From Forficula auricularia (lineage: Eukaryota; Arthropoda; Insecta; Dermaptera; Forficulidae), in the NCBI GenBank assembly GCA_024734495.1, contig JALMQS010000099.1, positions 72,061,169 to 72,125,168 of the forward strand: a stretch of DNA of 64,000 nt, given 5' to 3'. Both the position numbers and the translations under genes were made by a program. How positions within the stretch are numbered: position 1 is the stretch's first letter; each line of letters begins with the position of its first letter. Under the pieces are notes generated by a model. It saw nothing but the letters and a program-made list of their open reading frames with translations. It did not search any database and was not told the DNA's origin. Shown here one piece after another: positions 19,641 through 31,044 of the stretch.

Positions 19641-21133
19641 TAATAGTAGATATATTGTATTTAAAATTATTAATAGACCTGCAAAATGTGCTGAGCATTG
19701 AAAATGTTATCACTTTTTCATTTAATTTTGTTTGAAATTGAGATACGTGTCATCGTGTTATAAATGCATTTTATGAAGCTTTATGCACAAGATTCTTGTT
19801 TTTTGATGATAGTGAATCGATCAATTTTTTTGTCAATGGTAACATTAATATTTGAAAGTGGATTGAAAGTAAAAATATATTTCATCTTTATTTACTTTTG
19901 AATTTTCTTATTTTGAAATAAATTTAATATTTATTACAACTCTTGGATGAAATTTTCACTCTCTAAGTCAAATATATTACTTTTTATTTATTTAATTAGA
20001 AAATCTAGAATAATAAATTATGGAATGAAATGTAGTATATACCTACTAGTAATGTTCAACTTAAAAATGAAAAAAATCACCCAAAATTTGTCATTAATTC
20101 ATATTATAAATTCTCATTTATATTTTTATGGAATATTTATCATTTTGTTTGAATAAATGCAAATTTATATCTTATATGATGATGTTATTATAACAAAGGC
20201 AGGTGCTGCACCTGTTCATAACATGTAATATGTAATACGACCCCCTCCCCCACACTACATAATAAAAAATTCTACGAACGGAGGGTTCCATAAAAAATAT
20301 TCAACTTCAAAAACACGCTTCAGCATCAAGACGTAATACTTAATCAAAAAGCGTGGCGCAGAAATAGTGTTCTTTTAATTAATTTCCACAAAGTGACTCA
20401 TGCTTTTTGATTAAGTATTACATTATTTTGTGCTTATTAGAAGCATGTTTTTTAGTTTTTACATGCTTTATATTAGCTTCACATGTATGTATGTATCTAT
20501 AGATCAATGTGACTTTTGAACTGTTAAATTCTGCAAAAATTTCTGAATGAAAGTGGGAACATATGTGAAAGTAGGAGGAGCTAAAATAATACAGTTTGGA
20601 AGATTAATAACACTTATTCTATATTATTTGATGACTCTTAACTGGAACCAAGGTGCAATGTCTAAAGAGAATTTTGTAATTATTATATTATTATTGTAAT
20701 TCTTTATCTTCACAAGAATGCTATAGATTTGTTGTGTGAAATTCATTAACATACTATACTTAATTCGTTAAAATATAAAATTTTGAATAAATTAAATTTT
20801 AAATTCAATAATTTAAAATAATTTTGTTTGTTAATTTGTTTGATATACAATAAATGATGTTTAATTTTTTGTTAACTGTCCATTTTTTATTATATGCCTG
20901 TTTCGCTAATTGTAAGGCTGAAGCGTAGGTATGTGTGTGACCTGACTTTGACTTTCTAAATAAAATTTATTTAATAGAATATAAATGAATTTTTTTTTAC
21001 TACCAAAAAGGTGATAAAAAATATAAATAATTTTTGACACTTAAAAATTTATGAATATTCTGAAATTTGATAGTGACCATGGGAAATTTAATAAGCGATT
21101 GGGAGAAAAATAAAGCGGTTTGAATAAAAAAAA

Positions 21134-21167
<34 letters not shown>

Positions 21168-21290
21168 TGGCCCACGAAGTTTAAGCACACAAAATGATGA
21201 TGACCTGTTTTTCAGGATGTTAAGATTATAAAAGATCATGACAACAAACGAAAATAGGTAAATCATGTTGGGTTGGCTTTTAAAAAGTTT
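19641..21290. other. Unassigned AT-rich DNA with a short inverted repeat
   Basis: GTAATACTTAATCAAAAAGC at 20333-20352 is complemented at 20402-20424, bracketing a GC-richer 50 bp. Poly-A at 21126-21164. Open frames at 19947-20156 and 21000-21293 are low-complexity and not supported. Confidence 0.4.
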
Positions 21291-21299
21291 CAAATTTAA

Positions 21300-22330
21300 T
21301 AATCAATACCTGGAGCCACCGAGCGATGCACGGTAACCCCTGACCCCCCCCCCCCCCCGAAACCACACACCTCGCCCCCACCACTGCACCACACCCCAAC
21401 CGCTCCTCCCACCCCGGATCCCCCACAACTGCACCCCCCACTCCATCCCACCCCCAACCGCTCCTCCTACCCCAGATCCCCCACAACTGCACCCCACTCC
21501 CGCACCCAGTTTTTGCATTTCTAGCTTTCTAATGGTCTACATATTATGTGTATATTTGTGTACTCGCACACCAATTTGCCCACATTCGTTCTATATTGAT
21601 AAACATTATAAAAAAATAATAATAAAAAAAAATAATCGTATAGGATCTGAAATAAAAACATAAAATTAAATAAGATTTATTTTCGAGTTACTATATTTAA
21701 AAAAAGCCATTTCAACCACTTTATTTGTAAACACACCTGTAGTGTTATGATTTAGACACCTGTTAATTAAAAACAAACAAAAAATTAAACCATTTATTTT
21801 TACATGAATTTATGGATACATTGTTTTTGAGCTTCGACTCCGGAGATTACTTCTCCACCATCGAATGTCCTTGATTATCTTTTAGTCCTTGTTTTTAATA
21901 AGAGGAAAAACTAATTAAATAAAAAAAACCTTTTCCGATAATTATTTCAATTCCATTATTCAATCTCATTTCACCCCCAAACAAAAAATTCCTAATTTTC
22001 ATATAATATATTAATATTTGCTATAACCTATTAGTGGGTTTTAAAATTAAATAACCAATTAAAAATAAAAGATAATTGAAAAATGTAAACAGACTTTTTT
22101 ATTGAGGTTTTCATCTATCAATAATTAGTTTAATTAAGAAAAGATCAATTAAGATTAAATTTGTCGAGGTCCAGACCTAGCCAGATTGCTTTCTCCTCGT
22201 CAAAACTTGTTAATAAAATTTGTTTCATCAAAATCGGTAGAGCCGTTTTCATATTAGAACCAAGATACAAATATATATATATATAAATATACAATTTAGT
22301 AGTAGTTAAGATATATAGATAATTTCCATT
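21300..22330 (-). mobile_element. Helentron-like element HN5, with SINE empty sites
   Basis: On the minus strand the 5' TA tract lies near 22270-22300 and the body includes the conserved block (21830-21958). The 3' end reads GTGCATCGCTCGGTGGCTCC and CAGGTATTG at about 21305-21330. The strand is extremely G-rich just before the hairpin (21335-21510), with a tandem unit of about 62 bp. Two short sites (21642-21653 and 21754-21768) are the unoccupied counterparts of SINE insertions in HN6 and HN10. Confidence 0.65.
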
Positions 22331-22333
22331 TTT

Positions 22334-24110
22334 AAGCGACTTCAAAAAAAGGTGGTGGTTATCAATTCAACGGAATGTCTGTTTTTTTTTTTGTGTCTGA
22401 ACATTTATTTCTCTTTACCATGTGGACCCATTTCGATGATTTTTTTTGCATTTTCCTAGTCTAGATTGGTCCCGTTTTTTTTTTTCATTGGTATTGGACC
22501 TTTTTTGTTATGTATGTTTACGTATAACTCTCTTTGTTTATCGCCGGATATCGATGATTCTTTTTTTATTGGGAACCTTAGGGTGGACCCATATTAATTT
22601 GCTCAAGTTCTGATGACATGATAAATGACAAAAATAACAGAAATTTCCAATTTTTATGACCAAATAATCGAAATTATAATAAATAAAATCTTTATAAAAA
22701 AATCTTAAAACGTTTCGAGATAATTCTATTTATGAATTGAATTTTATTATCAATTTCTGATTCATTCGCTCGAATCTTTCTCTTACGAGATGCATGCAAG
22801 GTATTATCATAAGTCGCTATTCTTAACATCAATAAAAAGAGAAAAATAAAAATAATTTTTAGAAAAAAAAACCGACTTCAAAAGAATTAAATGAAACAAA
22901 TAAAATAATAAGAACTCAAAAATAAAATACCCTAAAAAGGTATAAAATAATAATCTAATTTAGTTACAACTAAACGATGAAAGTCTGGTAGCTAAATAAA
23001 CTATATAAGTGAGCTTACGCGATGTTGTCCATCATTACCTCGCCAAACGTACTAAGTAAGATCCATCCACTGTTCGATTCATAAAATGTCTATATGTTTG
23101 GCACTGACTTCAAAAAGTGATTTCATGTTAATATTTCAGTCGTTTAGTTGTAACTAAATAAGATAATTATTTTATACCTTTTAGTGGATTTTATTTTATT
23201 TTTAAGTTATTATTATTTTATTTGTTGCATTCAAGTTTTTTGAAGTCGGTTTTATTTTTTTTATAAAAATTATTTTTATTTTTCTCTTTTAGTGATGTTA
23301 TTAATAGTGACTTAATATAATACCTTGCATGCATCTCGCAAGAGAAAGCGTCAGGCGAATGAATCAGAAAATGATAATAAAATTCAATTCATAAATATAG
23401 AAATTCTCTCGAAACGTTTGCGGGTTTTAAATGAATGTTATAAGATTTTTTTTTATAAAAGATTTTATATTTATCATAATTTCGATTATTTGTTCATAAG
23501 AATTGGAGATTTACGTTATTTCGTCGTTGATCATATCATCAGAACTTGACCAAATTAATATGGCACCATCCCTATGATACCCCCTTTCCAATAAAAAAGA
23601 ATCATCGAAATCGGTTCATAAACAAAGAAGTTAGGCCTGAACAAACCTAACAAAAAAGGTCTAATACCAATGAAAAAAAACGAGACCAATCGGAACCTAG
23701 ACTGAACCCAATGCAAAAAAACCATCAAAATTGGTTCACAATTGGCGGAGATATGATGGTAATATAGACAAAAAAATTCAGTCTAATAGAGAACCTCCTC
23801 CTTTTTTTTAGTCGGTTAAAAAAAGAATGAAAGTAGGAACATATGAGAAAGTAGGTGCTAAACAAACTATATAAGGGAACTTACGCGATGTTGTCTTCAT
23901 TACCCGTCAAACGTACTAAGATCCGTCTTGTTCGATTCATAAAATGTCTATGTTTGGCACCGACTTCAAAAAGTGATTTCATGTAAATATTTCGTCGTTT
24001 AATTGTAACTAAATTAGATAATTATTTTATACCTTTTAGTGAATTTTATTTTATTTTTGAGTTCTTATTATTTTATTTGTTGCATTTAATTTTTTTAAGT
24101 CGATTTTTTT
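22334..24110. repeat. CCGACTTC-family repeats, copies A4 (two or three joined)
   Basis: Successive motif-bounded modules at 22340, 22870, 23100, 23235, 23810, 23955 and 24090. This copy type has an extra segment (GATGCATGCAAGGTATTATC at 22790 and its inverse at 23320-23340) seen also at 28140 and 49830. The frame 23325-23549 is derived from this module. Confidence 0.65.
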
Positions 24111-25030
24111 TATCTAAAAATTATTTTTTTCATTAAAGGAACGTTTTGAACCCGTTATTTGATGTTTCATGCCCCTATTAAAAATAATTAAAATGATTAA
24201 AATGATACCTATTTTAAAAAAAATTTCATATTTAAAATAGTCTTCATCAAGGGTGGGGCATACTTTTTGTAATAAATTTTGAAAGCTATAATAAATATTT
24301 GCTAAAGTCATTAAATAAATTATTATAATCAATAATTTTTTTCAATATAGTTATAATATAATATAATACAATTAGTTTATTAAATTTTACCAATTATATA
24401 CTAATTTATTTTATCGATTATTTATGTAAATTTTTTAATGCTCTAAATTAAATTTAAATATGAAATTTTTTTGTTATTTTAAAATTACAGTTCGAAGAGA
24501 TATTTTTGATAATAAAAATTCATTGCTTGTGATTTTGAATTAATTCGATACGCCTAAGACTAATGGCTCTTTGATATCGTAATGAATGAAAATAACCAGC
24601 CGAAATATCATCGAAACGCCTTTGGCATGAAATTTGATTTTAGAGACCTGATATAGGCATGTTGAAGGGTGGTCTCCGCCCTCGGGGTTTTATCTCATTA
24701 GAATACGAAAACTGTTACCTGTTTGAGTTCCACTTAATGATTTTCGCACCTTGTATGTCTAAAGAAGGCCCTCTGTAATGCTTTAGGTTGCGCATTTTAG
24801 ATTTTTCTAAATAATAATTTGGTAATTTTCATATCTATGATAATAAGAAAGCCAGAGGCAATCCCTCAACATTTTTTTAAATAAATTCAATTCTTAATTA
24901 TATAGTTGAGGGGACATGTATTTATCCTAAGACGACCTTATATAAATTTGGAGGGGGCCAAAAGCCAAACTTTCAAGTTATCAGTCCAGCAACTCTGGCC
25001 CTGACACACGGCTAAATTAGAAAACAAGTG
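24111..25030. other. Unassigned DNA
   Basis: AT-rich to 24480, then more balanced sequence without a recognisable exon or repeat partner. Confidence 0.4.
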
Positions 25031-25858
25031 TGGTGTCATAATGGAAATGTACGCGAGTAACTTATCGTATTCTAGAAAAGAGAGTGGAGTTAAAACTACA
25101 AGTGGGCGGGTATATATAAATATTTGAGAGATAAAATATTAGATACAAATAAAATTATTTGAAAGGGTTATAGTTTATAGTAGATACTTGTTCCTAGAGT
25201 TCACTTCTGCTTTAGAGTTGGATATAGACACAAGGCAGGGAGTGCACAGAGAGCTCAACTGTTTCTTATATGAAAACACACACACTTCTGCTTTAGAGTT
25301 GGTTATACACACAAGGCAGGGAGATAGAGAGCTCAAACTGTTTCTTATATGAAAACACACAGACATCTGCTATTGGAGTTGAACAGAATACACATACACA
25401 TACTTCTATTCAAGTTCCGCAGTGAGTTGAACAGAGAGTATACACTTCTTCTTATACATATATACATACATACTGCAGAGAGAGAGTTGAATACACACAG
25501 AGCTCAAACTGCTTCTTATATGAGAACACACAGAGGAGAGTCTTCATCACATATATATATATATATACATACATATACATACGGCGGAGTTGCACACACC
25601 TAAACACTTATTCATCTATTAAAAGGGAACATACAGCGAGCACACACACCCACGGCTCCTCTCCAGGTCTTCGCTTGCAATACACATACCATAGCTGGAC
25701 ACCAATACCAGAGCTGGACACCAAAGAAGACATCTATACAATAGTCGAGCTCATTGTAACAGTCCCTGAATAAACATATCTCATTGTCTCTCGTTAACCG
25801 CTGGTCTGTATATAATTATTTATAGAATTAGTACCAGGAAGTCCATTTCCCTACATCC
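25031..25858 (+). mobile_element. Possible solo LTR or promoter-bearing element
   Basis: Begins TGTGGTGTCATAATGG, contains a strong TATA-like box (GGGCGGGTATATATAAATA, 25106-25124) and a polyadenylation signal (GAATAAAC near 25768), and ends near CCCTACATCCTTCA. These are the parts expected of an LTR in the right order. No target duplication or second LTR is found, so the call is weak. The 25180-25590 stretch is a tandem repeat of roughly 90 bp around GAGCTCAAACTGTTTCTTAT. Confidence 0.35.
25180..25590 (+). repeat. Tandem repeat of about 90 bp with CA-rich spacers
   Basis: GAGCTCAA(A)CTG(T/C)TTCTTATATGA recurs at about 25251, 25330 and 25501, each followed by AAACACACA-type sequence. A shorter variant lies between. 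The translations in this stretch are repeat artefacts. Confidence 0.7.
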
Positions 25859-26117
25859 TTCACTCACCACATAACATTTCATTCTCCATTTTAGGGACGC
25901 GCCACTTGGATCGGACACTGAGGGATACACCCACCCCATCAACAAAAAAATAGCGAAGCAGATTAAATATTTCATAATTATCGATATTAAATTAACATTA
26001 ACGTAATAAAATAAAGCCCAATTTCCCTAGAACATGAGTTACATTGCCCCCCTCGCCCCTTGATAACCCCCCACCCTCGTGATGTTTATCAATATGAACG
26101 AATGGGGCAAATTTGTG
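25859..26117. other. Unassigned DNA
   Basis: Includes GGGACGCGCCACTTGGATCG at 25895-25914, which might be internal retroelement sequence after the LTR-like block. Nothing else recognised. Confidence 0.3.
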
Positions 26118-26788
26118 TTGCGTTGATTTCCACATACTTCTAAAATAAGAATCACTATACGGACGGGGAATTAGTAAGCAGGTTGTTGAGAACACCTCAT
26201 GTATTTAGTTACGTTACAAATGTTAGGTTTTGAAAATTTTTATTATATTCATATAAACAGGGGTGCCCCTCTACCTGGATTATTAACTCACCTCCCTTAA
26301 TTTCATGAAAAGTGTCCCCCCATTTTATTCAGTTTTGAAAGAAATAGAAGAGTTTTTTTATTTAATTGAAAAGTTATTATTTTGCCGAGAGTAGCAGATT
26401 TGGTGATTCACAAAGAGAAACAAAGAGGTTGTCCTCTGCTTGATCCAGATACACATACACACATATATATCGAAATTATATATCTGTATATATATATTAT
26501 TTAGTACCTGGAGCCACCGAGCGATGCATCGGTAACCCCTGACGCCCCCCCCCCTCCCGAAACCACACACCTCGCCACCACCACTGCACCCCACTTCCTA
26601 TACCTCCCACATCTCACCTCCAAACCCCGCACCCAGTTTTTGCTTTCTAGCTTTCTAATGGTCACATATTATGTGTATATTTGTTTACTCGTATATCAAT
26701 TTCCCCACATTCGTTCATATTGATAAACATTATAAAAAAATAAATAGGAAAATTACAATAAAAAAAATAATCGTATAAGATCTGAAAT

Positions 26789-26968
26789 TTTTTTTTTTTG
26801 GCTTTTCGGCCTTTCTAGCCATAAGCCCAACTACGATACTAGTTACATTTTTTGAAAATTTGGCTCCCAGGCCGATTTTTCGCCGGCCGCCTTCGAGTCG
26901 GATTCTGAACCCGGGTCCCCCGGTTAGCTTCGCTGCTCACGCTTACCGCCTAGCCTATCTGACCCCCC
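26789..26968 (-). mobile_element. tRNA-derived SINE, full length
   Basis: Flanked by AGATCTGAAAT (26778-26788, 26969-26979). On the minus strand the tRNA-like head has an A-box region (GGCTAGGCGGTAAGCGTG) and a B box (GGGTTCAGAATCC, one base inserted relative to GGTTCGAATCC). The body ends in a GGCTAGAAAGGCC hairpin and poly-A. The paralogous element HN5 has the uninterrupted site. Confidence 0.85.
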
Positions 26969-27090
26969 AGATCTGAAATAAAAACATAAAATTAAATAAA
27001 ATTTGTTTCCAAGTTATATAAAAAAAAAACACTTCAACCACTTTATTTGTAAACACACCTGTAATGTTATGATTTAGACACCTGTTAATT

Positions 27091-27176
27091 TTTTTTTGGC
27101 TTTTCGGCCTTTCTAGCCATAAGCCATTTACGATACTAATTATTTTTTTATTTAAATTTTGTCTCTAACTCTCGGG
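27091..27176 (-). mobile_element. 5'-truncated SINE
   Basis: Only the 3' body and tail of the same SINE, flanked by a perfect 15-bp duplication AGACACCTGTTAATT (27076-27090, 27177-27191). The empty site is at 21754-21768. Confidence 0.85.
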
Positions 27177-27633
27177 AGACACCTGTTAATTAAAAGAAAC
27201 AAAATTCTAATTTTAATATAATATATTAAAATTTGCTATAACCTATTAGTGGGTTTTAAAATTAAAAAAACCAATTAAAAATAAAACATAATTGAAAAAA
27301 ATGTAAACAAACTTTTTTATTGAGATTTTCATCTATCAATAATTACTTTAATTAAGAAACGATCAATTAAGATTAAATTTGTCGAGGTCCAGACCTAGCC
27401 AGATCATTTTCTCATCCTCAAAACTTGTTAATAGAATTTGTTTCATCAAAATCGGTAAAGCCGTTTTCAAAATAGAACAATGATACAAATATATATATAA
27501 ATAAATATATATATATATAAACAATTTTTGCTCGTTTAATAAGAGTAGATATTTGAAAACAAAGTACCTAACCATTGACTTTCTTGTATTCGTGATTTAG
27601 CAGCTACGCAACACAAATATTTGGAAAATCAAA

Positions 27634-27657
27634 GCGTGTGTGTGTGTGTGTGTGTGT
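27634..27657 (+). repeat. (TG)n microsatellite
   Basis: About twelve uninterrupted GT units. Confidence 0.95.
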
Positions 27658-27689
27658 TTACTATTTATATTTTAATTATAAAAAAAAAT

Positions 27690-28545
27690 TAAAAGCGACT
27701 TCAAAAAATTAAATGTAACAAATAAAATAATAAGAACTCAAAAATAAAATAAAATACACTAAAAGGTATAAAATAATTATCTAATTTAGTTACAACTAAA
27801 CGATGAAATTGTTACATGAAATCACTTTTTGAAGTCGGTGCCAAAAATATACATTTTATGAATCAAACTCGACGGATCTTACTTAGTACGTTTGCCGGGT
27901 TAGCTCGCTTATATAGTTTGTTTAGCACTGACTTCAAAAAGTGATTTCATGTTAATATTTCGTCGTTTAGTTGTAACTTAGATATTTATTTAATACCTTT
28001 TAGTGTATTTTATTTTATTTTTAAGTTCTTATTATTTTATTTGTTGCATTTAATTTTTTTAAAGTCGGTTTTATATTTTTTTATACATTTTTTTTCCTCT
28101 ATTTTTAGTGATGTTATTAATAGTGACTTAAGATAATACCTTGGATGCATCTCGTAAGAGAATCATGGCAATGAATCAGAAAATGATAATAAAATTCATC
28201 GTTTCCGGGTTTTAAATGAATGTTTTAAGATTTTATTTATTATAATTTCGATTATTAGCTCATAAGAATTAAGATTTACGTTATTTCGTCATTGATCATA
28301 TCATCAGAACTTGACTAAATTAATATGGGACCACCCCTAAGGTACCCTCTTTCCAATAAAAAAGAATCATCGAAATCAATCAACGTGCCAATAAGTTCTC
28401 GCTGAACATACATAAAATAAATAAATATGTATTTTGACTATTTTGGATCTATACCGATTCAAACGCAGAAAAAATCATTAAAATCGGTTCATAAACAAAG
28501 AAGTTATGGCGGAACAAACATAACAAATAAGGTCCAATACCAATG
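27690..28545. repeat. CCGACTTC-family repeat, copy A5
   Basis: Central palindrome 27690-28075, then the module with GATGCATCTCGTAAGAGAAT and TCATCAGAACTTGACTAAAT. Degenerate at its right end. Confidence 0.65.
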
Positions 28546-28984
28546 AGAAATAAGTGGTTTGTTGTAGCAGTATTTATTCATGAAGTGGGCTGAAATTACA
28601 CAATCTAAGATGACTTGGCCTACGTTTAAATCAATAACAGAAAAAATTGAATCGTTTTATGTGGAGCTCTTGATGAGTTGACAAGTTTGTACTGGTAAGC
28701 AGCATCAAGTTCCCGCAATTTAGTTGAAACCTATCGCAGACTCGCCATAAAACAATTGACTTTGAAGTTTTCGTTTCGTATCACATATGATGAGCTCCCA
28801 CTCTTCGTGTTTTAATGATTTTTTTTCGATTTCAAATTGTTAACTTTCTTCTGAGTGACTAAGGGGGGGGCGTGCCTAAATTTCGTGAGGCGTTTAGAAG
28901 GGGGGGGTCGAACCGAATCTCCCCCAATCTCACGTGGATGAGAAGGGGGGGTCTCGGAAAATATCACGTAATTTTACTTTACCT
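28546..28984. other. Unassigned DNA with G-runs
   Basis: Balanced composition at 28600-28830 without a recognisable frame. Runs of seven to nine G at 28864-28950 with TCACGTGGATGAGA between; a related G-run block lies at 31425-31490. Confidence 0.35.
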
Positions 28985-29192
28985 TACAGGGTATGGTCAA
29001 GTATTGTAATCCTGCATGAAAAAAGTGACTTTTTTCGAAATATCTCAACAACGGCTGAAACTATTTTGATTAAAAAAATTGAGTGAAACCATGGCATTTT
29101 GGTCTACAAAAAAGCCCTAATAAGTGAACATAGAAAAAATTATATTTTTGAGATAATACCTGTTTTGTCAAAATGTCTGTTAGTATGTTTAT

Positions 29193-29545
29193 CGAATGTT
29201 TTCTGCATTTGATTCAATCGCGAATCAAATGTAGGGAATTTTTGTCAAATATTGAGTGAAAATAATATTTGAACTTATATATTTCTTTTTTTTTAATTAT
29301 TGGATAAAAAATGTTTCACCAAGTACCAACACCAAATTCATTAAAAACTATTATATATTTCTAACTTGAAATAATGATCTTAAATAAATTTTTATAATTT
29401 TTCTAATTAATATAACAAAATTATAAAAATTTATTTAAGATCATTATTTCAAGTTAGAAATATAAAAGTTCAAATATTATTTTCACTCAATATTTGATTC
29501 GCGATTGAATCAAATGTAGAAAACATTCGATTAATTAATGGCAAG
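29193..29545. mobile_element. Near-perfect palindromic element with a nested Penelope scrap
   Basis: The left arm starts CGAATGTTTTCTGCATTTGA and the right end mirrors it. Each arm includes TTGATTC-AATCGC-GAATCAA and CACTCAATATTTGA-type sequence. The centre lies near 29405 in TTATAATTTTTCTAATTAAT. Symmetry is continuous once 29287-29350 and one copy of its target duplication are removed. Confidence 0.75.
29287..29350 (+). mobile_element. 64-bp Penelope terminal fragment with 12-bp target duplication
   Basis: Flanked by TTATATATTTCT at 29275-29286 and 29351-29362. The insert contains ATGTTTCACCAAGTACCAAC and ACC, the terminal signature of the element at 18119-19350. It breaks the symmetry of the palindrome it landed in. 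Confidence 0.8.
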
Positions 29546-29880
29546 CATCTAACATACATGCTAATAGATCTAGCGCTCTGGACTGGGAGATCGAATATAT
29601 AACATCTGAGATTTCAAATTCACTTGGTGATCCATCCGAATGTCTAGCGGGCTATACGCGAAATGACGTTGGATTGTAGCTAAGTGGATTACATCTTTTT
29701 CTCTCTTGGTCCAGACTTAATACTCCGCAGACTCCAATAGCGTAATCCGCAGTAGTCTCGCCATAAATATATTTTTCAAATTAGCGTGGTCAAAAACAAT
29801 TCTCATTGATATGGCAATTATTCTTTGATATATTAGTTAGAAAAATTATAAAAATGTATTGTTAGTATGTTAGTGCGTTG
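29546..29880. other. Unassigned insert in D2, possible old SINE
   Basis: TCTAGCGCTCTGGACTGGGA followed 30 bp later by GATTTCAAATTC resembles a decayed tRNA-like A/B box pair. No tail or target duplication confirmed. Confidence 0.3.
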
Positions 29881-30594
29881 CCAAATTATTGTGGACGAAA
29901 CTAGCTCCAAAACTAGTGGAAATATCAAAACCAAATTTCACATCTAGTTTTGGGGCATTGAGATTAAGAGCTGATTAAATTTTGGAAATTGAGAGGAAGG
30001 GGGGCTAAAAAATTTTAAATTATAATTTTTTCAAAGTAAAAAAATAAAAAAATATACTATAAAATGACCCTCTAATAACGAAAATATTTCTTTTTCTGGG
30101 TACAAAATTAGGGGGCGTCAAAAATATAGGTCCTTTGAGCAAATTCAGTCAAATTTTGTATAACATAATCAGTGAGCCCCCAGAACACTAAAAATGCAAA
30201 AACAATCGTTCCAAAATGAAGGGGAGGGGGCGAAAAATAAAAATCTAGGCCCTTGTTCCAAACTCAACCAAATTTTGTACACATAATCAGTGGAATGCCA
30301 GAATTCTAAAAATGCAAAAGAAACCCCCCCCCCACCCTTACATGATTATAAATAATTTTATTAAATATTAAATATAAGTGAGGGGCCAATTTGTATGGTA
30401 AAGTCAAGTGGTGGCCACATCAGAACGTGACAATATATTTTCCACAAGAAACTGTAAAATTCCGAGAAAACTGGCTTAATTAACTAATAATAATAATAAT
30501 AATATTTCATCATTAGCGTCAATATTTTATTAAATATTTTAAAATCGCAGGGAAGTGGACAAAAAATCAAACAACAAAGTTAGTTAATCAATTT

Positions 30595-30636
30595 ACCAGA
30601 CGTTTTGTCACTTTATTGAGACTTCATCAGTGGCTC
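30595..30636 (-). ncRNA. Hammerhead-like motif, left arm
   Basis: Mirror of the plus-strand copy at 30852-30893. Boxes read CTGATGA and AAAA (GAAA expected), with GCCA before and GTC-TGGT after. Confidence 0.4.
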
Positions 30637-30851
30637 TTTCAATATAACTCTTTGTCAAAAATCTCTCAAATATAAGACAGCCAGCAACGAACATTTTCCA
30701 TCAAAACATAATTAAAACATTTTAAAAACAATATTGGATATCTTGTCCTCACATTATTGTTTTTAAAATGTTTTAATTATGTTTTGGTGGAAAATGTTCG
30801 TTGCTGGCTGTCTTATATTTGAGAGATTAATGACAAAGAGTTATATTGAAT

Positions 30852-30893
30852 GAGCCACTGATGAAGTCTCAATAAAGTGACAAAACGTCTGGT
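30852..30893 (+). ncRNA. Hammerhead-like motif, right arm
   Basis: GCCA, CTGATGA, A, stem GTC...GAC, AAAAC, GTC, TGGT. GCCA/TGGT can form helix I and GTC is the classic cleavage triplet. The first A of AAAA replaces the invariant G of GAAA, which should abolish activity. The other core positions are intact. Confidence 0.4.
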
Positions 30894-31044
30894 AAATTGA
30901 ATAACTCTGTTGTTTGATTTTTTGTCCACTTCCCTGCGATTTTAAAATAAATTATAATATTGATAATAATACTAGTCTTAACTAGTATTAAAAAAAAATA
31001 ATTAAGAAAATTATTAGTAATGAAGCTGTTGAAGCTTTTATTTT

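Larger units (their letters stand above)
26508..27555 (-). mobile_element. Helentron-like element HN6 with two SINE insertions
   Basis: Minus strand runs from TTATTAAACGAGCAAAAATT (27525-27543) through the TA tract and GTCTGGACCTCGACAAATTT to the G-rich block. It ends near CATCGCTCGGTGGCTCCAGG (26508-26527). SINEs sit at 26789-26968 and 27091-27176. Confidence 0.65.
26118..27560. repeat. Segment duplicated at 43847-45264
   Basis: Starts GTTGATTTCCACATACTTCT in both places and stays closely similar for about 1.4 kb. It includes the GCCGAGAGTAGCAGATTTGG stretch, the Helentron-like element and both SINE insertions with the same junctions. Differences are small indels and substitutions. Confidence 0.8.
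28985..30430 (+). mobile_element. TIR element with tandem core, copy D2 (interrupted)
   Basis: Left end TTACAGGGTATGGTCAAGTA, right end GTATGGTAAAGTCAAGTGGT, as in D1. It is interrupted at about 29190-29870 by a palindromic element and adjoining sequence. Two core units of the AACTCAACCAAATTTTGTA type lie at 30140-30345. Confidence 0.6.
30515..30968. mobile_element. Foldback element with paired hammerhead-like motifs
   Basis: Arms of about 200 bp start ATTTTAAAATCGCAGGGAAG and run through GGACAAAAAATCAAACAAC. The motif follows, then CAGCCAGCAACGAACATTTT, to a centre near 30745. Each arm carries a head-to-head copy of the same motif. No ORF. Confidence 0.75.

Noticed and set aside
21280..21518. 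Gly/Trp-rich minus-strand frames
   Set aside because: Translations of the G-rich tract of a Helentron-like element. Composition follows the DNA repeat.
23325..23549. Frame starting MHASRKRKRQANESE, repeated near 28140 and 49800
   Set aside because: Lies inside CCGACTTC-family modules and is broken in the other copies. The repetition is explained by the repeat, not by coding.
25180..25590. CRISPR-like spacing of repeated GAGCTCAAACTG blocks
   Set aside because: Spacers are themselves related CA-rich sequence, repeats vary in length, and the context is eukaryotic.
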